This document shows positions 1 through 5,538 of a stretch of 9,741 bases of DNA, piece by piece. The notes beneath the pieces were generated by a model. The model did not search any database and had not been told where the DNA came from. It saw only the letters and a program-made list of their open reading frames with translations. The stretch's first letter is position 1. Each line of letters begins with the position of its first letter. This DNA comes from an uncultured Methanobrevibacter sp. (GTDB lineage: Archaea; Methanobacteriota; Methanobacteria; Methanobacteriales; Methanobacteriaceae), in NCBI GenBank assembly GCA_902782595.1, contig CACZNW010000034.1:1-9741 (forward strand), written 5' to 3'. The translations under genes were made by a program, and so were the position numbers.

Positions 1-2
1 AG

Positions 3-92
3 TTAGGGCATTCCAGTGCAAATATTGCTAAAATTGATATGGATATCAGTGTTTCAATATATCATTTTAACAATCAAATTAGGAATAATTAA
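3..92 (+). other. possible C-terminal tail of a gene entering from the left edge
   Basis: One forward frame is open from the window edge to a TAA at 90-92, about 29 codons, beginning LGHSSANIAKID. The LGHSS string resembles the motif before the catalytic tyrosine of tyrosine recombinases (LGHSSxxTTxxY), but an aspartate sits where the tyrosine is expected. A frame of this length is common by chance in AT-rich DNA. The rest of the stretch to 179 is AT-rich, with a short AAAGATA...TATCTTT inverted repeat around 95-127 and nothing else that I recognise. Confidence 0.15.
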
Positions 93-179
93 AGATAGAG
101 GTTATTATTTCTATACTTTATCTTTTAAATATATGTTTAATCAATTGAATTTTTCACTAAACTGATGTTTTTCTTTATT

Positions 180-749
180 TCATTCATCAATATTTTTCAT
201 GAACTTTGCCGGGATGCCGCCAACGATTGTAAATGCTTCAACATCTTTTGTAACAACGGCACCTGCCGCAACAATCGCACCTTCACCAATCCTTACACCG
301 GGCAAAACTGTAACGTTGGAGCCGAGCCAGACCTTATCTTCAATATAAATTGGTTCAGGATACATATCTGCTCTTTTTTCAGCTTCCGGAGCATGATTTA
401 AAGTCAGAAGGCATGCGTTGTGTCCGATTAAAACATCATTTCCAATGTAAATTCCTCCCTGATCCTGCATTTTGCAGCCGGAATTGATGAAAACATTTTC
501 ACCGATATGGATGTTTTTGCCGCAATCGGTGTTGAAAGGAGGTATAATCGATAAAGTCCTGTTGACAGGTGTTGAAGTCAACTCCGCAAATAATTCCTGA
601 ATTTCTTCGCAGGTGTGATATTCACTGTTAATCCTATGTGTGATTTTAAGGGCATCGTGAAGCAGACAGGTCATGAATACATGTTCGTCGGAACCTGCAG
701 TAATCCTTTTACCCTTGTTTACATGGTCCAGATATTTTTCTAAATTCAT
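180..749 (-). CDS. maltose/galactoside-type sugar O-acetyltransferase
   Basis: This 189-aa protein is a cytoplasmic acetyl-CoA-dependent O-acetyltransferase of the LacA/Maa family, which acetylates a sugar hydroxyl. Residues about 1-60 match the small helical N-terminal domain of maltose acetyltransferases. Residues about 75-180 form a left-handed beta-helix with hexapeptide turns (IHIGEN, VFINSG, IYIGND, VLIGHN, VWLGSN, VRIGEG, AIVAAG). His119, in LLTLNHAPE, is the likely catalytic base of the THP-like motif. The C-terminal VVGGIPAKFMK is typical of the family, and the length is normal (about 185-200 aa). The ATG has no clear Shine-Dalgarno sequence, and a TATA-like element lies about 25 bases upstream, so the transcript may be leaderless. 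The true sugar substrate cannot be read from the sequence. The family call is secure. Confidence 0.93.
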   Translation of the reverse strand: MNLEKYLDHVNKGKRITAGSDEHVFMTCLLHDALKITHRINSEYHTCEEIQELFAELTSTPVNRTLSIIPPFNTDCGKNIHIGENVFINSGCKMQDQGGIYIGNDVLIGHNACLLTLNHAPEAEKRADMYPEPIYIEDKVWLGSNVTVLPGVRIGEGAIVAAGAVVTKDVEAFTIVGGIPAKFMKNIDE

Positions 750-769
750 AATTAATAATCTGTCTCTGA

Positions 770-780
770 TAAATTAAAGA
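770..780 (-). promoter_or_regulatory. TATA-like element of the acetyltransferase gene
   Basis: On the minus strand this reads TCTTTAATTTA, centred about 25 bases before the ATG of the acetyltransferase. Archaeal transcription usually starts about 22-27 bases downstream of the TATA box, which puts the start at or next to the ATG. That agrees with the absence of a Shine-Dalgarno sequence. It also suggests the gene has its own promoter rather than relying on the upstream gene. Confidence 0.35.
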
Positions 781-850
781 TTTATGGATGACATTATTGA
801 ATGTTGCTATAATGGATTTAATCTAATGATTCAACTAAAAATTAAAATGG

Positions 851-885
851 AATGGTAAAATTACTAACAGGCATATTTTACCATT
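851..885 (-). terminator. hairpin at the 3' end of the M14-like gene
   Basis: A perfect 11-bp inverted repeat (AATGGTAAAAT at 851-861, ATTTTACCATT at 875-885) encloses 13 bases including the TAG stop of the leftward gene. On the transcribed strand the stem is followed by a T-rich stretch (CCATTTTAATTTTTAG). It could act as a terminator or as a 3'-end stabiliser. The stem is AT-rich and the T-run is interrupted, so it is less convincing than the hairpin at 4437-4475. Confidence 0.4.
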
Positions 886-1565
886 TGAGTGAAGAGTTCT
901 TTTGTCCATTCTGTTGAATCTTTTGAGGTTATGTTTTCCGGAATCTCATATACAAAAGTAGGATAACCTGCCTCTGCAATTGGACATGAAACAAGCACGG
1001 CTGAAGTTGATTTATATGATTCATCACCTGTTTTGGGATAATAACCAAAATTACTTGTTGCCTTGATTTTTTTAGCTATCTTAACTGAAGCGTCATCCAT
1101 TTCAGGAGTTGCAATGTAAAATCCTTCACCATATCCTTCAATATGGGAATGACTTATAATCACACATTTGGCATCGGACTTTGTCACATCTGGATTTACA
1201 TAATCATGAACAAGCTTTTCACCATTCGCTCTTCCCTTTTCATAGTTTTTAGCATCTTTTGTGACATTAACCTGGTAGTGTATGATTTTCGTATCCTCAT
1301 GCTCATCAACATATTCCTTTGCGGCTTTGATTTCAGGACCTATTGAAAGTTTTTCTCTCGGGTGAATTCCAGTAATTAACGCTATTGAATCTGATGCATT
1401 GTCATTTCCGTAAACTATTCTTTCAACGGTTCCTAGGCTGTTGTTTCCCAGTATTTTATAGGGAGCATGTTCCTGCTGATAGTTTTCAAATGCTATTGCC
1501 GCTCCAAGGGATAATAAAAGTAACAGAATAAAAATAATTTTAATTTTCCTTTGCAAAGTTTTCAC
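864..1565 (-). CDS. membrane-anchored M14/succinylglutamate-desuccinylase-like protein
   Basis: The protein has up to 233 aa. Residues about 8-26 are a strongly hydrophobic segment after a basic start (KTLQRKIK), a signal peptide or N-terminal anchor, so the rest is probably extracytoplasmic. The soluble part has GIHPRE at 67-71 (His68 and Glu71, an HxxE zinc pair), SHSH at 138-141 (a candidate third ligand) and YEIPE at 206-210 (Glu207, a candidate catalytic acid). This order matches zinc carboxypeptidases and AstE/aspartoacylase-like hydrolases. The family call is my inference from motifs; the protein is shorter than typical M14 domains and the substrate is unknown. The outer GTG start lies inside AAGGTGA, which looks like the ribosome-binding site, so the TTG at 1554-1556 (three codons later) may be the real start. 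The stop overlaps a hairpin. Confidence 0.85.
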   Translation of the reverse strand: MKTLQRKIKIIFILLLLLSLGAAIAFENYQQEHAPYKILGNNSLGTVERIVYGNDNASDSIALITGIHPREKLSIGPEIKAAKEYVDEHEDTKIIHYQVNVTKDAKNYEKGRANGEKLVHDYVNPDVTKSDAKCVIISHSHIEGYGEGFYIATPEMDDASVKIAKKIKATSNFGYYPKTGDESYKSTSAVLVSCPIAEAGYPTFVYEIPENITSKDSTEWTKELFTQMVKYAC

Positions 1566-1568
1566 CTT
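1562..1568 (-). promoter_or_regulatory. ribosome-binding site that questions the GTG start of the M14-like gene
   Basis: The minus strand reads AAGGTGA, complementary to the 3' end of archaeal 16S rRNA (…CACCTCC…). It contains the outermost GTG codon (1563-1565) and sits 5 bases before a TTG at 1554-1556. The spacing favours the TTG as initiator, which would give a 230-aa protein. The same arrangement, a GTG inside the ribosome-binding site, occurs at the acyl-CoA synthetase gene. Confidence 0.5.
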
Positions 1569-1572
1569 GTTG

Positions 1573-1600
1573 ATTATATCTATTAATTAAAGATATAATA
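1573..1600 (-). promoter_or_regulatory. TATA box within a 9-bp inverted repeat
   Basis: ATTATATCT (1573-1581) and AGATATAAT (1591-1599) form a perfect 9-bp inverted repeat with a 9-base centre containing TTAATTAA. On the minus strand TATTATATCT (1591-1600) is a good TATA box for the leftward M14-like gene. The expected start is near 1570, giving a short leader that just includes the ribosome-binding site. A palindrome spanning TATA box and start site is a common repressor-operator layout, but AT-rich DNA forms such repeats readily. Confidence 0.4.
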
Positions 1601-1984
1601 TTTTGGGTGAAAATTCTTATTTTTAAAAGAATAAGGCTAGATTGCTCCAACCTTATCCGCCAATTTTATATTTTCTCATCTACTAATATAGTTTTTTCAC
1701 ATAATTTATCGTAAAGAATGGGGATTATTCTCTACATATTATCATTAGTTCTCGAAGTATATATTCTTTTTTGTATTTTTAAGCTCAATATTACAATATA
1801 AGGTCAATTTAACAAGTTCAAAGCAGTATTATTATGTATCTGTATCAATTTTTTAAACTGACGGCAATTAGAGTAAATATTTCACCGAGATATTTTCACA
1901 GAAATTGAATGAATTGTATAATCTTCAATTTATTTTTAATTTAAAACTAAATATTTTTTCTCAAAACTTAAAAATTAGGATACT
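1601..1984. other. long AT-rich intergenic spacer between divergent genes
   Basis: This stretch lies between the leftward M14-like gene and the rightward XRE-cupin gene. Neither strand has a convincing reading frame, tRNA or rRNA. Small inverted repeats are present (ATTCTT...AAGAAT and ATAAGG...CCTTAT within 1615-1665), too weak to name. The length is more than two divergent promoters need, so an unannotated small RNA or a decayed gene is possible, with no positive evidence. Confidence 0.4.
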
Positions 1985-2007
1985 TTTATATATTTCATAA
2001 AAGATAA

Positions 2008-2016
2008 TTATATATA
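2008..2016 (+). promoter_or_regulatory. TATA box of the XRE-cupin / acyl-CoA synthetase unit
   Basis: TTATATATA is preceded by a purine-rich stretch (AAAAGATAA) that could serve as the BRE. It lies 43-51 bases before the ATG at 2059, predicting a start near 2037 and a leader of about 20 bases. A second TATA-like element, TTTATATAT at 1985-1993, lies 23 bases upstream and could be an alternative promoter. Confidence 0.6.
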
Positions 2017-2033
2017 CTTAAATCTTTTAAGTA
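2015..2033 (+). promoter_or_regulatory. 19-base perfect palindrome, probable operator of the XRE regulator
   Basis: TACTTAAA-TCT-TTTAAGTA is a perfect 8-bp inverted repeat with a 3-base centre. It overlaps the end of the TATA box and covers the region up to the predicted transcription start. A dimeric XRE-type regulator bound here would block TBP/TFB or RNA polymerase. The regulator gene starts 25 bases downstream, so autoregulation is the natural reading. No copy of this palindrome is visible just upstream of the acyl-CoA synthetase, which fits one shared promoter. Confidence 0.5.
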
Positions 2034-2058
2034 AAAAATCCAAAGAAGTGAAAATAAT

Positions 2059-2631
2059 ATGACAAACGAAGATTTTGCACAAAAAATCAAAGATATCAGA
2101 GCCAGACAGAATATGTCTATAGAAGAACTTGCAGAAAAAAGCGGTGTGAAACTTGAAGTTTTACAGGCTATGGAAAACGGTGAAGTAATCCCGTCTCTTA
2201 CACCATTAACAAAAATGGCAAGAGCACTCGGTGTACGTTTAGGAACATTTCTCGATGACACTCCAGAACTTGGACCGGTTGTAACCCGTGGCGGAAAAAC
2301 CGAAAATTCCCTATTCTTTTCAGGCAGGGAAGATGTTACAAATGCAACAAATCTGGAATTCCACTCATTAGGGGCAGGTAAAATTGACAGAAACATCGAT
2401 CCTTTCATAATTGACATTGACTATGAGGAAGGGGAAAAGGAATTATCCTCTCACGAAGGTGAAGAATTTATTTACGTTTTACAGGGTGAAATCGAAGTCA
2501 TCTACGGTAAGGATACATTCACTATTGGTGAAGGGGACACAATCTTTTATGACTCCGTGGTACCGCACCACCTTCACGCAAGCGGAAAAGATAAGGCAAA
2601 AATACTCGCCGTATTATACACACCATACTAG
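2059..2631 (+). CDS. XRE-family HTH regulator with C-terminal cupin domain
   Basis: This 190-aa protein has an XRE/Cro-type helix-turn-helix at residues about 6-66 (KIKDIRARQNMSIEELAEKS, then MENGEVIPSLTPLTKMARAL). A cupin_2 domain follows at about 115-188. Cupin motif 1 is recognisable as HEGEEFIYVLQGEIEV (His132, Glu136) and motif 2 as GEGDTIFYDSVVPHHLHA (Pro169, His171), so a metal or small ligand may bind. The architecture is that of PuuR/SinR-like one-component regulators. The next large gene is an acyl-CoA synthetase, so its substrate or product is a plausible effector, and a palindrome at the promoter suggests autoregulation; both are inference. The ATG has a weak GAAGTGA ribosome-binding site. 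DNA binding and cupin fold are secure, the ligand is unknown. Confidence 0.93.
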   Translation: MTNEDFAQKIKDIRARQNMSIEELAEKSGVKLEVLQAMENGEVIPSLTPLTKMARALGVRLGTFLDDTPELGPVVTRGGKTENSLFFSGREDVTNATNLEFHSLGAGKIDRNIDPFIIDIDYEEGEKELSSHEGEEFIYVLQGEIEVIYGKDTFTIGEGDTIFYDSVVPHHLHASGKDKAKILAVLYTPY

Positions 2632-2645
2632 GGGAGAGTTAAAAA

Positions 2646-2738
2646 ATGAATAAAATAACTTTCAAACCAGAAACCGATAGATTTTTCACAGCTAGTTTGG
2701 ATTTGAACTTAAAAACATTGCAATTGAGATTGCATTAA
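2646..2738 (+). CDS. possible 30-aa small protein between regulator and synthetase
   Basis: An ATG-to-TAA frame encodes 30 residues beginning MNKITFKPETDRFF and ending LQLRLH. It starts 14 bases after the XRE-cupin stop and is preceded at 9 bases by GGGGAGAG, a plausible ribosome-binding site with no other gene to serve. The peptide is basic, has no membrane segment and matches nothing I recognise. The coding frame overlaps an ATTGCAAT...ATTGCATT near-perfect repeat at about 2717-2736. It may be a real small protein, a leader that tunes the synthetase gene downstream, or the start of a decayed gene. Confidence 0.3.
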   Translation: MNKITFKPETDRFFTASLDLNLKTLQLRLH

Positions 2739-2774
2739 TGATTTGCATTTTGGTTAAGTTATTTTATTAAAAAA

Positions 2775-2782
2775 AGAGGTGA
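2775..2782 (+). promoter_or_regulatory. ribosome-binding site fixing the synthetase start
   Basis: AGAGGTGA lies 5 bases before the ATG at 2788. An in-frame GTG at 2779 falls inside this element and cannot sensibly be the initiator, so the protein should begin MSELFTELP, not MKNMSELF. Confidence 0.75.
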
Positions 2783-2787
2783 AAAAT

Positions 2788-4452
2788 ATGAGCGAATTAT
2801 TTACAGAACTACCAATTGGAAAATTTTTCGAATCAATGGTTGAAAAACACCCGGATCATGAATTTATCATTTATCCTGACAGGAACTTAAGATTTACATA
2901 TAAAGAATTCAACGAAAGAATCGACAACATAGCAAAGGGGATGCTGGCTATTGGAATTGAACATGGAGACCGTGTGGGAATATGGGCGAAAAACGTCCCT
3001 GAATGGTTAACATACATGTTTGCAACTGCCAAAATCGGTGCAACAATCGTAACGGTCAACACCGCTTACCAGTCTCATGAACTTGAATATGTTCTGGGAC
3101 AATCCGAAATGAAGGCTTTGGCCATGACTGACGGATTTAGAGATACAAGTTATTTCGATATTATCAATGAACTTGTGCCTGAACTCAAAACAAGTGCAAG
3201 GGGAAATCTTGTATCTGAAAAATTCCCATATTTAAAATTCATATTCCATGTAGGTCAGGAAAAGCACAGAGGAATGTTCAATACCAATGAACTGATTTTA
3301 CTGGGTATGAATTATGATGACGATGAATATCAGAAGGTAAAGGATGCAGTATCCCAATATGATGTAATCAACATGCAGTATACCTCAGGAACTGAAGGTT
3401 TTCCTAAAGGCGTAATGCTTACAAGTCGAAATATCTTAAATGACGGTTACTACATCGGAGAAAATATGAACTACACTGAAAAAGACAGGCTGCTCTTACA
3501 GGTACCTCTTTTTCACTGTTTTGGAACAGTTTTAGGTGTAATGGCAATAATCACCCACGGTTCAACTATGGTTGTACTTGAGGAGTATGATCCTCTTCTT
3601 GCAATTTCATCAATTCAAAAGGAAAAATGCACATCAGTCTATGGTGTTCCCACAATGTTTATTGGAATGATGAACCATCCGATGTTCGACATGTTTGACA
3701 TGAGTTCACTGAGAACAGGTATTATGGCGGGTTCGACATGTCCTGTTGAAACAATGAAAGATGCGATAGAAAAAATGAACATGACAGAAATTACCAGTGT
3801 ATATGGTCTCACTGAAGCGGGACCGGGTTTTACACAGACCAATGCTGCCGATTCATTTGAGAAAAAAATCAATACTGTAGGTAGAAAATTCCCGAACATT
3901 GAAGTCAAGATTGTTGATCCCGAAACCGGCGAAGAATTGGGTCCGGGCGAAACCGGTGAGATAATGTGCAGGGGATTCAATGTTATGAAGGGATATTATA
4001 ACATGCCTGAAAAAACCGCTGAAACTATCGAACCGGACGGATGGCTGCACTCAGGAGACCTTGCAACAGTTGATGAAGAAGGATATTATTCAATTGTAGG
4101 CCGTATCAAAGACATGATTATCAGAGGAGGGGAAAATATTTATCCCCGTGAAATAGAAGAATTTTTATTTACTCATGAATGCGTTCAGGATGTTCAAGTT
4201 GCAGGTATTCCCGATGAAAAGTACGGTGAACTTGTCGGAGCATTTATCATTAAGGAGGATGGATTTGATGAGGTAACCGAAGCAGATATCCGTGATTTCT
4301 GTATAGGGTCTATTGCAAGGTATAAAGTGCCTAAATATGTATTTTTCGTTGATGAATTCCCGCTTACAACCAGCGGTAAAATTCAAAAATATAAATTAGG
4401 AGATTTAGGTCTTAAATTACTGGATGAACGCCGTGAGAGAGGAGAATTATAA
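2788..4452 (+). CDS. AMP-forming acyl-CoA synthetase (FadD/AMP-binding family)
   Basis: This 554-aa cytoplasmic enzyme activates a carboxylic acid with ATP to an acyl-adenylate and transfers it to CoA. The ANL-family motifs are present in order: the phosphate loop YTSGTEGFPKGVM (198-210), GIMAGSTCPVE (311-321), YGLTEAGPG (339-347), GWLHSGDLATVDEEGYY (418-434, Asp424 contacts the ribose), GRIKDMIIRGGENIYP (438-453) and TTSGKIQ with the catalytic Lys531. Position 203 is Glu in TSGTEG, where Thr is usual. Full family length and intact catalytic residues point to an active enzyme. Similarity is to medium/long-chain FadD-like ligases, but the acid substrate cannot be fixed by reading. No strong promoter precedes it, so it is probably co-transcribed with the XRE-cupin regulator. 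A terminator overlaps its stop. Confidence 0.95.
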   Translation: MSELFTELPIGKFFESMVEKHPDHEFIIYPDRNLRFTYKEFNERIDNIAKGMLAIGIEHGDRVGIWAKNVPEWLTYMFATAKIGATIVTVNTAYQSHELEYVLGQSEMKALAMTDGFRDTSYFDIINELVPELKTSARGNLVSEKFPYLKFIFHVGQEKHRGMFNTNELILLGMNYDDDEYQKVKDAVSQYDVINMQYTSGTEGFPKGVMLTSRNILNDGYYIGENMNYTEKDRLLLQVPLFHCFGTVLGVMAIITHGSTMVVLEEYDPLLAISSIQKEKCTSVYGVPTMFIGMMNHPMFDMFDMSSLRTGIMAGSTCPVETMKDAIEKMNMTEITSVYGLTEAGPGFTQTNAADSFEKKINTVGRKFPNIEVKIVDPETGEELGPGETGEIMCRGFNVMKGYYNMPEKTAETIEPDGWLHSGDLATVDEEGYYSIVGRIKDMIIRGGENIYPREIEEFLFTHECVQDVQVAGIPDEKYGELVGAFIIKEDGFDEVTEADIRDFCIGSIARYKVPKYVFFVDEFPLTTSGKIQKYKLGDLGLKLLDERRERGEL

Positions 4453-4475
4453 TTCTCTCTTCAACTCTTTTTTTT
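4437..4475 (+). terminator. hairpin plus T8 terminator after the acyl-CoA synthetase
   Basis: GAGAATTATAATTCTC (4442-4457) is a perfect palindrome. With one bulged G the stem extends by three to four more pairs into the flanking GAGA and TCTT. Ten bases later comes an uninterrupted run of eight T (4468-4475). The stop codon at 4450-4452 is inside the stem. In archaea the T-run alone can end transcription, so this should close the regulator-synthetase unit. Confidence 0.7.
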
Positions 4476-4517
4476 GTGAAATGAAATATTGTTCCCAAAA
4501 TGTCAAAAAAACACAAA

Positions 4518-4528
4518 CTTTATATATG
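4518..4528 (+). promoter_or_regulatory. near-consensus archaeal promoter with no full-length gene behind it
   Basis: CTTTATATATG, preceded by the A-rich AAAAAACACAAA, is the best TATA box in the window and predicts a start near 4548. The only reading frames that directly follow are very short: a 10-codon frame from the ATG at 4555 (MNFGTIKPHH) and the 16-codon frame at 4631. The first complete gene downstream begins at 4865, so the leader would be over 300 bases long if this promoter serves it. Confidence 0.6.
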
Positions 4529-4630
4529 AAGTAAATCTAACGATTTATTGCACTATGAATTTTGGTACTATCAAACCACATCATTAAGAATCTATACGAA
4601 CTCTTAGACATATTTGGGAGGTTGATAAAA

Positions 4631-4681
4631 ATGACACCACACATTAAAATAACTGCTGCATGGAGCGTAGTTTTCTTTTAA
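4631..4681 (+). pseudogene. 16-codon frame with strong ribosome-binding site: decayed small membrane protein or leader peptide
   Basis: GGGAGGTTGAT (about 4616-4626) is the strongest ribosome-binding site in the window and lies 4 bases before this ATG. The frame reads MTPHIKITAAWSVVFF and then meets TAA. In another frame the same DNA continues as LLISLLKIAILLDYITKKP (from about 4677), so a one-base change in the T-rich GTTTTCTTTTAAT would join the two into one hydrophobic helix flanked by basic residues. This suggests a small membrane protein broken by a frameshift. A regulatory leader peptide is the alternative. The out-of-frame continuation (to 4854) becomes unconvincing after about 4725. 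Confidence 0.35.
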
Positions 4682-4864
4682 TCTCATTGCTTAAAATAGC
4701 AATTCTATTGGATTACATCACAAAAAAGCCCAGTATTCAATGTTTAAAGTACTGTTATAGTAATCCCTATGTTTATGGTAGGATTAATAAAAATGATGTT
4801 ATACTCTTCAATTTAACGGTTCATACCATAAATCAATTGACTATCATCATTTAGAGGAATAATA
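4682..4864 (+). other. spacer with a hairpin ahead of the 173-aa gene
   Basis: TAATCCCTA (4761-4769) and TAGGATTA (4779-4786) pair into an 8-bp stem with one bulged C and a 9-base loop, a possible leader structure or weak terminator. The segment also holds the out-of-frame continuation of the broken frame upstream. TAGAGGA at about 4852-4858 is the ribosome-binding site of the next gene. No clear TATA box lies close to 4865, so transcription may come from the promoter at 4518. Confidence 0.35.
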
Positions 4865-5386
4865 ATGGAAATTAAAAAAAGTATTAATCTGGACGTTAAA
4901 AAGACTGTTGAAAACTCTGTATGCGGAAATGATGAATTTCATTTCTTTGTAGATGAACTTACATCAGACGATTACATGCCTACCTATGCAGGTATGGCCG
5001 ATGAAAAATACACTTTTGATGAAATGAACGATGAATTCTTCAGATTCTTAACCGATAAGGTTAACAACAATGGAATATATATTCGTTTGGTATATGCAAC
5101 TGCCTGTGAAATTGACGGTGAAGCTGTATTTGAATTGGAATATGGTGAATCCCATGAACAGTTTACGACAAAAGAATTGGATAAAGTTTTGGTATTCGAA
5201 TTCGCCGATTTCGGAGTTAAAGTTAAAGACTCTGAAGTCACTTTCGGTGCAACAGTTGAAGGGGACTGTAGACAAACTCCTTACTTTGCCGAGTTCGGAT
5301 CAGATAGGGCAAATAAGAGTTTTATATCTCTTGAAAATCCACTTAATAAAAGAATAATCGAAATAATGGATGCGATGATAAAATGA
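4865..5386 (+). CDS. acidic 173-aa protein of unknown function
   Basis: I do not recognise this protein. It has no signal peptide, membrane helix or repeat, and is strongly acidic, as in DELTSDDYMP, DEKYTFDEMNDEFF and EGDCRQTPYF. The central part (about 70-140) alternates short hydrophobic and charged stretches (GIYIRLVYATACEI, AVFELEYGE, KVLVFEFADFGVKV, SEVTFGATVEGD), suggesting a beta-rich domain; the last residues (NPLNKRIIEIMDAMIK) look helical. The ATG has a good TAGAGGA ribosome-binding site. Its TGA overlaps the ATG of the next small frame (ATGA at 5383-5386), typical of translational coupling, so it heads a three-gene cluster. It is probably cytoplasmic. Coding status is supported by full-length codon structure and the overlap. 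Confidence 0.8.
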   Translation: MEIKKSINLDVKKTVENSVCGNDEFHFFVDELTSDDYMPTYAGMADEKYTFDEMNDEFFRFLTDKVNNNGIYIRLVYATACEIDGEAVFELEYGESHEQFTTKELDKVLVFEFADFGVKVKDSEVTFGATVEGDCRQTPYFAEFGSDRANKSFISLENPLNKRIIEIMDAMIK

Positions 5387-5538
5387 TTTTCAATTTAATG
5401 ACCGGATTGCAGTTGATATTAATTATAATTTCATCAATGATAATACTTTACACATTACTGATTAAAAATGACAATACACGAACAAACTGTATGGCATTAT
5501 TGGTTAATCTGTGTTTATTGTGGATGGTACTGATTTAG
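5383..5538 (+). CDS. 51-aa two-helix membrane peptide
   Basis: This frame starts at the ATG of an ATGA overlap with the preceding gene, and ends at TAG 5536-5538. It encodes 51 residues: a hydrophobic segment at 8-27 (GLQLILIIISSMIILYTLL), a polar turn KNDNTRTNC at 28-36, and a second hydrophobic segment at 37-51 running to the C-terminus. The result is a small helical hairpin in the membrane. The coupled start and uninterrupted hydrophobic pattern make it more credible than a random frame, though T-rich DNA favours hydrophobic codons. It overlaps the next gene by up to 28 bases if that one begins at 5511. Function is unknown; it could anchor or regulate the acidic neighbours. Confidence 0.5.
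   Translation: MIFNLMTGLQLILIIISSMIILYTLLIKNDNTRTNCMALLVNLCLLWMVLI

Noticed and set aside
3..92. Integrase-like tail (LGHSS) at the left edge, suggesting a mobile element.
   Set aside because: Only a five-residue match, the catalytic tyrosine position is Asp, and 29 open codons are expected by chance here. No att-like repeats or other recombinase motifs are visible.
1601..1984. tRNA, riboswitch or CRISPR array in the large spacer.
   Set aside because: No T-loop GGTTCRA-type motif, no cloverleaf-forming arms and no regularly spaced repeats were found by eye.
2411..2653. 80-aa frame overlapping the end of the regulator gene in another frame.
   Set aside because: It lies almost wholly inside the cupin-domain coding region, which has clear family motifs in the real frame.
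4660..4854. 64-aa reading frame starting with MERSFLL.
   Set aside because: No ribosome-binding site at its ATG, and its second half looks like translated noncoding AT-rich DNA. Only the hydrophobic segment near its start is of interest, as a continuation of the frame at 4631.
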